A DNA stretch of 64,000 nucleotides from Bradyrhizobium sp. LHD-71 (GCF_031157255.1 NZ_JAVIFX010000004.1:1-64000), one strand, 5' to 3'. Positions 1-11,662 are shown, counted from the stretch's first letter. Program-made: numbers and translations. Notes: a model not told the origin generated them from the letters alone.

Positions 1-767
1 CCGGCGCGCGTCGTGTCGCTCGGCGCTTGGTCCTTCGCATCTTGAACGCCGTACCCCCTCACCCTAGCCCTCTCCCCGCCGGGGAGAGGGGACGAGGCCG
101 CATGTGTGGCGGCTTCTTGTGTAACCTCTCGATCATCCGGGATGCGTTTGATGGTGGCGCGGACGATGGCTGTGTGGGCTAGTGCAACGGCGAGATAGAG
201 CAGCGCGCCGGTCCAGATCAGCGCGACGAGGCGGTGGTCGAGCGCGAATAGCGCGCTTGCGGCGATGAAGCCTGCCGCCATCACCAGCGGCTTGGCGAGC
301 GTGTCGGCGGCGAAGGCTGTGAGCGGGCGGCGCGTGCCGACCAGGATTGAGCCGTTGACGAAGGTGATGGCGGTGGCCGCCGCCATGATCAGGCCGGGAG
401 CCAGGATTTCCGCCGGCAGCCGCAGCAGGCCGCCGATCGGCGCGGCGTACAGCAGCACCAGCGGCAGCGCGAGCGCGAAGACGATGGCGATGTGCAGAAA
501 CGAGCGACGGGCGAAGGCACTGAGATTGCGGCGGTTGTCCGCCGACCAGTACTCGGCGGCGAAGTAGCTGCCGACGGTCTGGAAGCCGAGCGGCATGGCG
601 CAGGCGGTGATGTTGATCGCCGCCAGCGCCAAGAGATACTTGCCGAGCAGGTCGACGCTCCACAGCCGGGCGATGCCGGCCTGCAGCAGGAACATCAGCG
701 CGGCGCCCGCAAGGCGCATGGCGAAGATGATCGCCGGCTGCGAGACGAGACGCGCGACGATCGTCAT
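1..767 (-). CDS. Polysaccharide biosynthesis flippase-like membrane protein (C-terminus beyond window)
   Basis: The frame opens at an ATG whose complement is at 765-767 and stays open to base 1, so about 255 N-terminal residues are visible. They are strongly hydrophobic, with about six membrane segments (for example IIFAMRLAGAALMFLLQAGI near residue 15, then a series to about residue 215) and short basic loops. This resembles the first half of a Wzx/MATE-type lipid-linked oligosaccharide flippase of about 430 residues. The start lies two bases past the stop of the upstream acyltransferase gene, so the two are probably co-transcribed and serve surface polysaccharide assembly. After the sixth segment the frame crosses a palindromic repeat. 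The family call rests on membrane topology and context, not on a signature motif. Confidence 0.6.
   Translation of the reverse strand, partial: MTIVARLVSQPAIIFAMRLAGAALMFLLQAGIARLWSVDLLGKYLLALAAINITACAMPLGFQTVGSYFAAEYWSADNRRNLSAFARRSFLHIAIVFALALPLVLLYAAPIGGLLRLPAEILAPGLIMAAATAITFVNGSILVGTRRPLTAFAADTLAKPLVMAAGFIAASALFALDHRLVALIWTGALLYLAVALAHTAIVRATIKRIPDDREVTQEAATHAASSPLPGGERARVRGYGVQDAKDQAPSDTTRA
55..93. repeat. GC-rich palindromic repeat inside the flippase frame
   Basis: The arms CCCTCTCCCC (68-77) and GGGGAGAGGG (81-90) flank a 3-base loop. The element is the common proteobacterial ...CCCTAGCCCTCTCCCC... repeat. It is read through in frame on the minus strand as PLPGGERARVRG, in the predicted cytoplasmic loop after the sixth membrane segment. 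Confidence 0.7.
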
Positions 768-769
768 CT

Positions 770-1951
770 TTAGCCGGAAGAAGGCCGGCGCTGATCGGGA
801 CGCGCCTGATCCGACCACAGAAGGCGCACGCGGTGGCGGGCCTCGAGCAGCAGGTCGCGGACATCGAAGGCGAAGCAGCCGAGCGCGAGCATGTGCCGGC
901 TCGCCGCGTAGTGAGCGATCGGCGCCAGCGTGACGATCCGCCCGGCATCGCCGACGAGGCCCTTCTTGAACTGATGCAGGCCGGTAAAGCCATCGGTGCC
1001 GCCGAGGTCGTACCAGCGCGCCTTCGTGTTCTCGCGCAGCCAGGCGATGATCTGCCACTGCAGGAAATAGCCGGCGCGCAGCGGCAACGCCTCATCGGTG
1101 GTCGCGCCATACATATAGGAGGTGGTGTCGCCGGCCTTGAAGATGACGGCACCGGCAACGATCGCCGCGTCCTTGCGCACGAAGAACAGCTCGGGACGAA
1201 GCTGCTCCGGCATCTCGAACATGGACTTCAGCGAGCGGTAGGCGGAATAGTCCGGAAACTTCTTGCGCTCGCTCATGGCGCGATAAAGCCGGTCGAATTC
1301 GCCGAAGGCCGAGGCATCGGCACGCTCGAAGGTGAGCCCGGATTTGAACGCGCGCTTGAGGTGGTAGCGCCATTTCTGGTCGAGGCTCGCGCGCTGCTCG
1401 GCGTCGCCGATCTGCAAATTGACCAGATAGCGGTCGGGGAAAGGAACGTTGCTGCCGGCGCGAAAGCCGCGCTCGCTGAGAATCTCGGCGTGCTTGTCGT
1501 CATCGACGGCGAGCGCGCGCGGCAGCACCGACAGGATGGCGCCGCGGCGGTTGGCGAACTCCTCGATCAGCGCCTCGACCATGCCGCGGTAGAGCGGCAG
1601 GCGGTCGGGCCGCTCGGCGTTCTTCAGCATCGGCGCCCACTTGCAGATCGCAAGCGTGCCGAGACCGAACGGCAGCGACCGCGTCATCACCAGCGCGCCG
1701 CCGACCACCTCGTCGCCGATCCTGAACAGACGCGGCTCGAGCCGCAAACTCGGCCAGCGCCCGGCGCTGAAGGCACATGTCTGCTCCTGGCAGATACCGT
1801 CGAAGCTCGCGGCGAGCGCGTCCCACTGCTCCGGCGCGATCGCATGTGAAAAGACCGGCCGCAGCCCGGCGCGATCAGGCGCGCGCCTGTCGACATCGTC
1901 TCTATTCCAGGCTGGGTCCGAAAGGCTGGATTGCAGCACCGCGTCGGTCAT
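770..1951 (-). CDS. FemAB/BioF2-like GNAT acyltransferase
   Basis: The 393-residue soluble protein has the double-GNAT architecture of the FemAB / BioF2-like acetyltransferase family (PF13480 type). A typical central segment runs WRYHLKRAFKSGLTFERA (about residues 193-210). The C-terminal half carries the family-like run YDLGGTDGFTGLHQFKKG. FemX/FemAB enzymes add amino acids to lipid II, while relatives in exopolysaccharide clusters acylate sugars or unknown acceptors. The adjacent flippase gene, two bases downstream, favours a role in cell-surface glycan assembly. The acceptor cannot be told from sequence. No signal peptide or membrane segment is seen. Confidence 0.75.
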   Translation of the reverse strand: MTDAVLQSSLSDPAWNRDDVDRRAPDRAGLRPVFSHAIAPEQWDALAASFDGICQEQTCAFSAGRWPSLRLEPRLFRIGDEVVGGALVMTRSLPFGLGTLAICKWAPMLKNAERPDRLPLYRGMVEALIEEFANRRGAILSVLPRALAVDDDKHAEILSERGFRAGSNVPFPDRYLVNLQIGDAEQRASLDQKWRYHLKRAFKSGLTFERADASAFGEFDRLYRAMSERKKFPDYSAYRSLKSMFEMPEQLRPELFFVRKDAAIVAGAVIFKAGDTTSYMYGATTDEALPLRAGYFLQWQIIAWLRENTKARWYDLGGTDGFTGLHQFKKGLVGDAGRIVTLAPIAHYAASRHMLALGCFAFDVRDLLLEARHRVRLLWSDQARPDQRRPSSG

Positions 1952-1998
1952 CGCTCGACTTTTCTGGCCGGTTGTCGAAGGCGTCCGGCCTTCTTTTT

Positions 1999-2030
1999 AA
2001 GGATCTCGTAGCTTTAAAGGATCTCGTAGC
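1999..2030. repeat. 14-bp direct duplication in a 369-bp gene-poor stretch
   Basis: AAGGATCTCGTAGC occurs at 1999-2012 and again at 2017-2030, each preceded by TTT or TTTA. It lies just upstream of the acyltransferase gene. Apart from this and the REP element at 2221-2313, the stretch 1952-2320 holds no credible gene. The promoter of the acyltransferase-flippase pair probably lies here, but I see no clear -35/-10 pair. Confidence 0.5.
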
Positions 2031-2220
2031 GCTCTGGATTTTTCCTAGCGTACCGATCGCTGATAAGTCCTTTGCGCGGCCGCTGCTCTTGGCCGGTTGG
2101 TTAACGGCAGGAAACCAAGTTCACGGCAGCCGGCAAATTGCATCGAAGTGGTAGGGGCTTGCAGGCGCGGTCGACGAAGGCGCGGCCAGATGCAGACAAG
2201 TTGACGCAGTTGGCGGCATC

Positions 2221-2313
2221 GTCATTGCGAGGGCGCAGCCCGAAGCAATCCAGCGCGGCGGTTGCGGCAGGTTCAGACTGGATTGCCGCGCCGCTTCGCG
2301 GCTCGCAATGACG
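2221..2313. repeat. REP element, family A (TCATTGCGAG...CTCGCAATGACG)
   Basis: This is an imperfect long palindrome. It opens GTCATTGCGAG, continues GAAGCAATCCAG, turns in a GC-rich loop, and returns through CTGGATTGC to GGCTCGCAATGACG. Related copies are at 2550-2671, 6608-6697 and 19659-19781. It lies at the 3' end of the small membrane-protein gene. Confidence 0.85.
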
Positions 2314-2320
2314 AGCCAGG

Positions 2321-2497
2321 CTAAAACTTCACCACGTGGCGGAATGCGAGGTAGGGCCACGTGGCGCTTTGGGTCGTGACCTTCCAGGTCTGCGGCCAGA
2401 AGGCGCGCTTGCCGAACTGCTTTGTCACAGGGACCATGCCGACGACGAAAGCGACGAGAGCGACCGCGAGGTAGGCGAAGAGAATCCGTTTCCACAT
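2321..2497 (-). CDS. Small single-pass membrane protein (58 aa), function unknown
   Basis: The ATG complement is at 2495-2497 and the TAG complement at 2321-2323. The protein starts MWKRILFAYLAVALVAFVV, a positively charged N-terminus followed by one hydrophobic segment (about residues 5-22). A polar, tryptophan-rich tail follows (AFWPQTWKVTT, WPYLAF). The frame is free of stops and the start-plus-helix pattern is typical of real small inner-membrane proteins. I do not recognise a family. A non-coding shadow frame overlaps it. It stands alone between two REP elements. Confidence 0.55.
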   Translation of the reverse strand: MWKRILFAYLAVALVAFVVGMVPVTKQFGKRAFWPQTWKVTTQSATWPYLAFRHVVKF

Positions 2498-2549
2498 CGG
2501 CGGGGAAGGTAGCGCGTGGTGGTTAATGGAGGGTCAGTGCGGGGCACGC

Positions 2550-2671
2550 GTCATTGCGAACCATAGCCGTTCGAAGAACGGCGTCGCTTTGCTCGCCTAT
2601 GGCGGCCCGGCAATCCAGCCAGCGGTTATCGTAGACTCAGACTGGATTGCTTCGCTTCGCTCGCAATGACG
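2550..2671. repeat. REP element, family A, with a nested family B element
   Basis: The outer arms are GTCATTGCGA (2550-2559) and TCGCAATGACG (2661-2671). Near the left arm, bases 2561-2602 carry a second palindromic unit beginning CCATAGCCGTTCGAAGAACG and ending GCTCGCCTATGG. The same nesting is seen at 19659-19781. The element lies at the 3' side of metH. Confidence 0.85.
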
Positions 2672-2690
2672 GTTATCCTCACGACGACGC

Positions 2691-6590
<3,900 letters not shown>

Positions 6591-6607
6591 TTCCGTTGTT
6601 TTGGTCC

Positions 6608-6697
6608 GTCATTGCGAGGAGCGAAGCGACGAAGCAATCCAGTGCGGCGGTTGCGGCAGACTCAGCGCTGGATTGCTTCGCTTCGCTCGCAATGACG
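6608..6697. repeat. REP element, family A, between metF and metH
   Basis: It runs from GTCATTGCGAGG to CTCGCAATGACG, with internal GAAGCAATCCAG and CTGGATTGCTTC arms. It sits in the 108-bp spacer between metF and metH and would fold in a joint transcript, possibly separating the expression of the two genes. Confidence 0.85.
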
Positions 6698-6698
6698 A

Positions 6699-7625
6699 TT
6701 ACGCCGCCTCCCGCGCGGCGTTGGCGCGGAAGCCGAGCAGATGGGAGATGGCGAAGACGAGATCGGCGCGGTTCATCGTGTAGAAATGGAAGTTGTCGAC
6801 GCCATGCTTGTTGAGCTTCTGCACCTGGCCGGCGGCGACCGCCGCCGCGATCAATTTGCGCGTCTCCGGATCGTCGTCGAGGCCTTCGAACTTTTCCGCC
6901 AGCCATGACGGCACGCTGGCGCCGCAGCGCGACGCGACATTGCTCATCTGCTTGAAGTTCTGCACGGGCAGGATGCCGGGCACGATCGGCACGTCGACGC
7001 CGCGCGCGCGGACCCGGTCGACGTAGCGGTTGTAGAGGTCGTTGTCGAAGAAGAACTGGGTGATCGCGCGCGTCGCGCCGGCGTCGACCTTCGCCTTCAA
7101 CGTGTCAACGTCGGCATCGAAGTCGGCGCTCTGCGGATGCTTCTCAGGATACGCGGAGACCGAGACCTCGATGTCGGGGTATCGCTTCTTGATGCTGGCG
7201 ACGAGCTCGGCCGAGGTCTGGTAGCCGTCCGGATGCGCGGTGTAGGCGCCGCCCATGCCGCTCGCCGGATCGCCGCGCAGCGCCACGATGTGGCGCACTC
7301 CGGCGTCGTGATACCGCGCCACCACCTCGTCGATATCGGCACGCGAGGCGTCGACGCAGGTGAGGTGCGCGGCCGGCGTCAGGCGGGTCTCCTTCAGGAT
7401 CCGCACGATGGTCGCATGCGTCCGCTCGCGGGTGGAACCGCCGGCGCCGTAGGTGACCGAGACGAACGACGGCTCCAGCGGCGCAAGCCGCTTGATCGTC
7501 GCCCAGAGCGTGCGCTCCATCTCCTCGGTCTTCGGCGGGAAAAACTCGAAGGAGATGCGCGGCAGCCTGCGGGAACCGCTGTTCCCAGTTGCACCACCTT
7601 GTGCGTTGCCTTGATCGTCGCTCAT
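6699..7625 (-). CDS. metF: Methylenetetrahydrofolate reductase [NAD(P)H]
   Basis: MetF reduces 5,10-methylene-THF to 5-methyl-THF, the methyl donor used by the downstream metH product. The 308-residue protein is an FAD-dependent TIM barrel. It has the N-terminal SFEFFPPKT motif carrying the catalytic Glu, a THLTCV-like stretch (AAHLTCVDAS), LRGDPASG for FAD binding, and TRAITQFFFDND near residue 185. The first 20 or so residues are a polar, glycine/asparagine-rich extension before the barrel. The start at 7625 lies 20 bases downstream of a strong hairpin, in a leader with alternative base-pairing. The usual neighbouring ArsR-type regulator gene is absent. Confidence 0.95.
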   Translation of the reverse strand: MSDDQGNAQGGATGNSGSRRLPRISFEFFPPKTEEMERTLWATIKRLAPLEPSFVSVTYGAGGSTRERTHATIVRILKETRLTPAAHLTCVDASRADIDEVVARYHDAGVRHIVALRGDPASGMGGAYTAHPDGYQTSAELVASIKKRYPDIEVSVSAYPEKHPQSADFDADVDTLKAKVDAGATRAITQFFFDNDLYNRYVDRVRARGVDVPIVPGILPVQNFKQMSNVASRCGASVPSWLAEKFEGLDDDPETRKLIAAAVAAGQVQKLNKHGVDNFHFYTMNRADLVFAISHLLGFRANAAREAA

Positions 7626-7644
7626 GCCTATCGCCCCGTAACCT

Positions 7645-7695
7645 GGTCACCGCCCTCGGTGACCGCTTCGCGTCCGTCAGTTCAATTTCACCGAG
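7645..7695 (-). promoter_or_regulatory. metF leader with two mutually exclusive stem-loops
   Basis: Reading the metF strand, segment 1 CTCGGTGA (7695-7688) can pair with segment 2 TCACCGAG (7662-7655). Segment 2 also contains GGTCACCG (7664-7657), which pairs perfectly with segment 3 CGGTGACC (7652-7645). The two hairpins share segment 2, so only one can form at a time. The second ends 19 bases before the metF ATG. No run of U follows, so translational control or RNA processing fits better than termination. It does not match the SAM-I or SAM-II riboswitch patterns I know. Confidence 0.45.
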
Positions 7696-7834
7696 ATTAA
7701 GCGAGCGTGCCCACCGGAAATAGCGGAAAATGGCAACACCTGCGTGGGAAGTTTCCCCAAATCGGCCGAAATACGAACTTCTCAAGAAATTATGACGCCA
7801 GTGGGACGCACGCGTCGCCGGCAGATGGCAATGA

Positions 7835-7868
7835 GATATCAAAAAATATCATATATAACAATATGATA
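7835..7868. promoter_or_regulatory. AT-rich overlapping palindromes between metF and the luciferase-like gene
   Basis: TATCATAT (7847-7854), six bases, then ATATGATA (7861-7868) form a perfect 8-bp inverted repeat. GATAT (7835-7839) and ATATC (7846-7850) form an overlapping one. The tract is sharply AT-rich in a GC-rich genome and lies in the 389-bp divergent region 7626-8014, which has no gene. This looks like a repressor operator for metF, for the divergent gene, or for both. Confidence 0.45.
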
Positions 7869-8014
7869 ATGAAGCGGCGTCCTAGCAACTAAAGTGGGAA
7901 TTGTGACAATACTATCTCACTCTACGGTCAATCTTCCCACGGGTGATAGGATCGAAGCCCTGCAATGCCCGGCCGCGTCTTGGTCGACCGCCGCGACGCA
8001 GCTAGCCTGACGTC

Positions 8015-9034
8015 ATGACCGACCTCTCCGTGCTCGACCTCTCCCTCGTGACCACCGGTGCGCCGCCCTCGAAGGCGCTGCGCAACTCGATCGACCTGGC
8101 GCAGCATGTCGATCAGCTCGGCTATTCCCGCTACTGGACGGCGGAACACCACAACCTCGCCTCGGTGGCGAGCCCGGCGCCGGACCTGATGATCGGCCAG
8201 GTCGCCGCCGCGACCAGGCACATCCGCGTCGGCTCCGGCGGGGTGATGCTGCCGAACCATGCACCGCTGGTGGTCGCCGAGCGCTTCAAGATGCTGGAGG
8301 CGCTGTTTCCCGGCCGCATCGACCTCGGGGTCGGCCGCGCGCCGGGCACCGATCCTGCGACAGCCTACGCGCTGCGGGCCAAGCTCGACGGCCGCAACGG
8401 CGACGAATTCCTCGAGCGGCTGATGGAGCTGATGCTGTGGGAGACGCGCAATTTCCCCGAGGGGCATCCGTTCAACAACGTGCACGCGATGCCGTCCGAC
8501 GCGCCGCTGCCGCCGATCTGGCTGCTCGGCTCGTCCGACTACAGTTCGGATCTCGCGGCGCAGATCGGTATGGGCTTCGCGTTCGCGCACCACTTCGCCT
8601 CCTATGACGCGGTCGAGGCGATGACGCACTATCGCGCGCGCTTCAAGCCGTCGCCGGCGCGCACGACGCCGTGGTCGATTCTCGCTGTCGCCGTGGTGTG
8701 CGCTGCGACCGACGAGGAAGCCGAGTATCTCGCCCAGTCGATGGACCTGAACCGGCTGCGCCGCGACCGCGGCCAGTATTTTCCGCTGCCGTCGCCGGAA
8801 GAAGCGATGGCCTATCCCTACACCGAACAGGACCGCATCAAGCTGTCGCGCGCGCGCAAACGCCTGTTCGTCGGCAGCCCGGCAACGGTGCTGAGCAAGC
8901 TGCAGCCGATGATTGCGGCCTGCCAGGCCGACGAGGTGATGATCACCGCCAGCATCTTCGACCACGAGAAGCGCAAGGCGTCCTACACGCTGCTGGCGGA
9001 AGCGTTCGGCCTCAAGCGCAGCGCCGCGGCGTAA
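8015..9034 (+). CDS. Luciferase-like (LLM class) flavin-dependent oxidoreductase
   Basis: The 339-residue protein has the bacterial luciferase-like TIM barrel. YWTAEHHN (about residues 45-52) and the segment RHIRVGSGGVMLPNHAPLVVAERF (given as RHIRVGSGG near 70 and HAPLVVAERF near 82) are typical of the LLM 'MsnO8/YhbW-like' group, as is LGVGRAPGTD near residue 106. Members use FMNH2 or F420-like cofactors to oxidise small molecules; the substrate is unknown. It is transcribed divergently from metF, across an AT-rich palindromic tract. The ATG at 8015 gives the full conserved N-terminus. It ends before a 25-bp inverted repeat. Confidence 0.85.
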   Translation: MTDLSVLDLSLVTTGAPPSKALRNSIDLAQHVDQLGYSRYWTAEHHNLASVASPAPDLMIGQVAAATRHIRVGSGGVMLPNHAPLVVAERFKMLEALFPGRIDLGVGRAPGTDPATAYALRAKLDGRNGDEFLERLMELMLWETRNFPEGHPFNNVHAMPSDAPLPPIWLLGSSDYSSDLAAQIGMGFAFAHHFASYDAVEAMTHYRARFKPSPARTTPWSILAVAVVCAATDEEAEYLAQSMDLNRLRRDRGQYFPLPSPEEAMAYPYTEQDRIKLSRARKRLFVGSPATVLSKLQPMIAACQADEVMITASIFDHEKRKASYTLLAEAFGLKRSAAA

Positions 9035-9040
9035 TTTTGT

Positions 9041-9170
9041 CGTCCCTGCGAAAGCAGGGACCCATAAACTGCAACCTCGGTGAGGCTGAAAGCCTTGATG
9101 GCTGCCAGCGGCGATGACGACGAGCAACAATCGGCGTCGGTGGGCATGGGTCCCTGCTTTCGCAGGGACG
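9041..9170. repeat. Paired 25-bp inverted repeats (REP family C) between convergent genes
   Basis: The 25 bases at 9041-9065 (starting CGTCCCTGCGAAAGCAGGGA) recur as an exact reverse complement at 9146-9170, 80 bases apart. Each copy is itself a hairpin (TCCCTGC/GCAGGGA). The pair fills the gap between two convergent genes and probably acts as a bidirectional terminator. Confidence 0.85.
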
Positions 9171-9175
9171 ACCGA

Positions 9176-10018
9176 CTATTCGGCCGCGAACGTCTCGCGG
9201 AACGGATGCGCGGGATAGACGCCGATAATGCGGAATTCCTTGGAGAAGAACTTCAGCTCCTCCAACGCGAAGGTGAGACCGCGGTCGTCCGGATGCCCGT
9301 CCACGTCCGCATAAAACTGCGTCGCGAAGAAATTGCCGTCGACCATGTAGCTTTCCAGCTTGGTCATGTTGACGCCGTTGGTGGCGAAGCCGCCGAGCGC
9401 CTTATAGAGCGCGGCCGGCACGTTGCGCACGTTGAAGACGAACGTCGTGATCAGATGACCCGAATGCTGCTGCGCCCATTTCGGCTCGCGCGCCAGCACG
9501 ACGAAGCGGGTGGTGTTGTGCGCCTCGTCCTCGACGTCTTCGGCCAGAATATCGAGACCGTAGATCCTAGCGGCCAGCGCGGAGGCGATCGCCGCGCACG
9601 ACTTGTCGCCGCGCTGGGCGATGTCGCGGGCCGAGCCTGCGGTGTCGGCGGCGACGATCGGGCGGATGCCGAGCTTGCGGATGATGCGGCGGCACTGGCC
9701 GAGCGCATGCACGTGGCTTTCGACGGTCTTGATGTCGGCCAGCTTGGCGCCAGGCACCGCGACCAACTGATGGCGAACGGGGAGAAACCATTCGCCGATG
9801 ATGAACAGCCCGGAATGCGGCAGGAGATGGTGGATGTCGGCGACGCGGCCGGCGACCGAGTTCTCGATCGGAATCATGCCGAGATCGGCCTCGCCGGACG
9901 AGATCGCGGCGAGCGCGTCCTCGAACGTCGCGCACGGCAGCGTCTCAGCGCCGGGATAGGCCTCGTCGATGGCGATGTGCGAATTGGCGCCCAATTCACC
10001 CTGGAATGCGATCTTCAT
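9176..10018 (-). CDS. pheA: Prephenate dehydratase
   Basis: The enzyme converts prephenate to phenylpyruvate in phenylalanine synthesis. The 280-residue monofunctional form has the periplasmic-binding-protein-like catalytic domain (IAFQGELGANSHIA at the N-terminus, then LGMIPIENSVAGRV near residue 47). The catalytic TRF motif is in NTTRFVVLAREP near residue 170. The C-terminal ACT domain, with a degenerate ESRP site (KLESYMVDG), is expected to bind phenylalanine for feedback control. No chorismate mutase domain is fused. It follows kdsB on the same strand after a 47-bp gap. Confidence 0.95.
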   Translation of the reverse strand: MKIAFQGELGANSHIAIDEAYPGAETLPCATFEDALAAISSGEADLGMIPIENSVAGRVADIHHLLPHSGLFIIGEWFLPVRHQLVAVPGAKLADIKTVESHVHALGQCRRIIRKLGIRPIVAADTAGSARDIAQRGDKSCAAIASALAARIYGLDILAEDVEDEAHNTTRFVVLAREPKWAQQHSGHLITTFVFNVRNVPAALYKALGGFATNGVNMTKLESYMVDGNFFATQFYADVDGHPDDRGLTFALEELKFFSKEFRIIGVYPAHPFRETFAAE

Positions 10019-10048
10019 GGGCGTGGTCTTAGCTGCTTCTGCTCATTG

Positions 10049-10080
10049 TTCAAGGCTTGCCGGCTTCAAGGCTTGCCGGC
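10049..10080. repeat. 16-bp tandem duplication at the 3' end of kdsB
   Basis: The unit TTCAAGGCTTGCCGGC is present twice in tandem, overlapping the last codons and stop of kdsB (LAGKP-stop). It looks like a recent slippage duplication that left the reading frame intact. Confidence 0.6.
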
Positions 10081-10809
10081 GAGCATCCGCCGGGCGGTCT
10101 GAAGATCGGCCTCGGTGTCGACGCCGAGCGGCACGGTATTGACGATAGTCACGTCGATCCTCATGCCGGCCTCGATCGCCCGCAACTGCTCGAGCTTCTC
10201 GCGCATCTCCAGCGGCGACGGCGGCAGGCCGACGAACCTTGCCAGCGCCGCGCGCCGATAGGCGTAGATGCCGATGTGATGGTAGCGCGGCCCCTCGCCA
10301 GAGGGCGCGGTCGCGCGCGTGAAATACAGCGCGCGCAGGCGGTCCTTCGCAAGCTGGCTGCCGATCGCCTTCACCACGTTCGGGTTGGTATGCTCCTCCG
10401 CCTCGCGGATTTCGGCGGCAAGCGTCGCGATGTCGACGGCCTGGTCGTCAAGCGAAGTCGCAACCGCTCGGATATCTTCCGCCGGGATAGTCGGCAGGTC
10501 GCCCTGCAGGTTGACGATCGTCGCCACCTGCCCGTCCGGGTCGAGCGTTTTCAGCGCCTCGAAGATGCGGTCCGAGCCGGAGGGATGGTCGGCGCGCGTC
10601 ATCACCGCCTCGCCGCCATGCGCCTCGACCACACGCGCGATCTCGGGCGCGTCCGTCGCCACCACGGCGCGGCCGATCGCGGCAGCCTCCGCCCGGCGCA
10701 ACACATGGACGATCATCGGCAGGCCGCAAATGTCCGCCAGGGGCTTGCCGGGCAGCCGGGTGGAGGCCATGCGCGAGGGAATCAGGACAAGGGTCGAGGC
10801 TGTCGTCAT
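10066..10809 (-). CDS. kdsB: 3-deoxy-manno-octulosonate cytidylyltransferase
   Basis: KdsB activates Kdo with CTP to give CMP-Kdo for the lipopolysaccharide inner core. The 247-residue protein begins with the nucleotidyltransferase signature [18 protein letters not shown] (residues 8-25). It has the metal-binding region [10 protein letters not shown] near residue 98 and the C-terminal [12 protein letters not shown]. Cytoplasmic. It is upstream of pheA on the same strand and divergent from cycM, an arrangement known from Bradyrhizobium and relatives. Confidence 0.95.
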   Translation of the reverse strand: MTTASTLVLIPSRMASTRLPGKPLADICGLPMIVHVLRRAEAAAIGRAVVATDAPEIARVVEAHGGEAVMTRADHPSGSDRIFEALKTLDPDGQVATIVNLQGDLPTIPAEDIRAVATSLDDQAVDIATLAAEIREAEEHTNPNVVKAIGSQLAKDRLRALYFTRATAPSGEGPRYHHIGIYAYRRAALARFVGLPPSPLEMREKLEQLRAIEAGMRIDVTIVNTVPLGVDTEADLQTARRMLAGKP

Positions 10810-11035
10810 CGGCGTGAAACGCGCAGGTCACATGCGCAAAAGGACAAGGAGCGTAAGGGGTTTGCGAGCAAGGGATTTCTGCCCCATCCGGCGGCTTTTA
10901 TACGGGTTGCCAGAGCCGGGGCAAACCGTTATCTCCCTCGCACCGAGCCGTTTCAGACGGGGCGGAACGTCCGTTCGCCGGGGGCGGGCGGACAGCGAAA
11001 CACACTCTCTTCTGCCTGGGGACCCTGCTGAGAAA

Positions 11036-11587
11036 ATGGACTCCTTCGAACTGAACAAGATTCTCGGCGCGCTTCTCGGAACGTGTCTTTTTCTCCTCGT
11101 GATGAACATCACCGCCGGCGCGATCTTCACGGCGCACAAGCCTGAAAAACCCGGCTTCGATATCGCCGTCCCGGATCAGCCTGCGGGCGATGCGTCAAAG
11201 GGCCCGGCGGAGCCGGCGAAGCCGATCGAGGAATTGCTCGCCAGCGCCTCCGTCGACAAGGGCGCCGCTGCCGCCAAGAAGTGCATCTCCTGCCACACCT
11301 TCGAGAAGGGCGGCCCCAACAAGGTCGGCCCGAATCTCTTCGGCGTCGTCGAGCGCGACAAGGGTTCGCACGCCGGCTTCAACTACTCCTCGGCGATGAA
11401 GGCGAAGGGCGGCAAGTGGACGTTCGACGATCTGAACCACTTCCTGCAGAGCCCGAAAGGCTTCGTCACCGGAACCAGCATGAGCTTCGCCGGTCTGCCG
11501 CGCGATACCGAGCGCGCCGACGTGATCACTTACCTGCAGTCCCTCGCCGACAATCCGGTGCCGCTGCCCACCGCGCAGAAGAAGTAG
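11036..11587 (+). CDS. cycM: Membrane-anchored c-type cytochrome CycM
   Basis: The chosen ATG gives 183 residues with an uncleaved N-terminal membrane anchor (about residues 9-33), an Ala/Pro-rich linker, and a class I cytochrome c domain. The heme is attached through Cys83 and Cys86 with His87 as ligand (CISCH); Met149 (GTSMSFAGLP) is the likely sixth ligand. Size and architecture match the CycM protein of Bradyrhizobium, which carries electrons from the bc1 complex to the aa3-type cytochrome oxidase. The frame extends upstream without a plausible start. It is divergent from kdsB. A hairpin with a T-rich tail follows. Confidence 0.9.
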   Translation: MDSFELNKILGALLGTCLFLLVMNITAGAIFTAHKPEKPGFDIAVPDQPAGDASKGPAEPAKPIEELLASASVDKGAAAAKKCISCHTFEKGGPNKVGPNLFGVVERDKGSHAGFNYSSAMKAKGGKWTFDDLNHFLQSPKGFVTGTSMSFAGLPRDTERADVITYLQSLADNPVPLPTAQKK

Positions 11588-11635
11588 AAAAGTAAGCGCT
11601 TGCGGCATTAACGCATTAACGGGATTTAAGAATAG

Positions 11636-11662
11636 CGGCCGGGACTTCCCGGCCGTTGTCGT
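11636..11662 (+). terminator. Likely rho-independent terminator after cycM
   Basis: CGGCCGGG (11636-11643), a 4-base loop, CCCGGCCG (11648-11655), then TTGTCGTTT. The 8-bp GC stem lies 49 bases past the cycM stop. Confidence 0.55.

Noticed and set aside
7626-7700. Known SAM riboswitch upstream of metF
   Set aside because: I could not match SAM-I or SAM-II conserved sequence; only the alternative hairpins are supported.
7928-9130. Minus-strand frame opposite the luciferase-like gene
   Set aside because: The plus-strand product has clear LLM motifs. The minus frame includes a repeat-derived WVPAFAGTT peptide and otherwise shadow composition.
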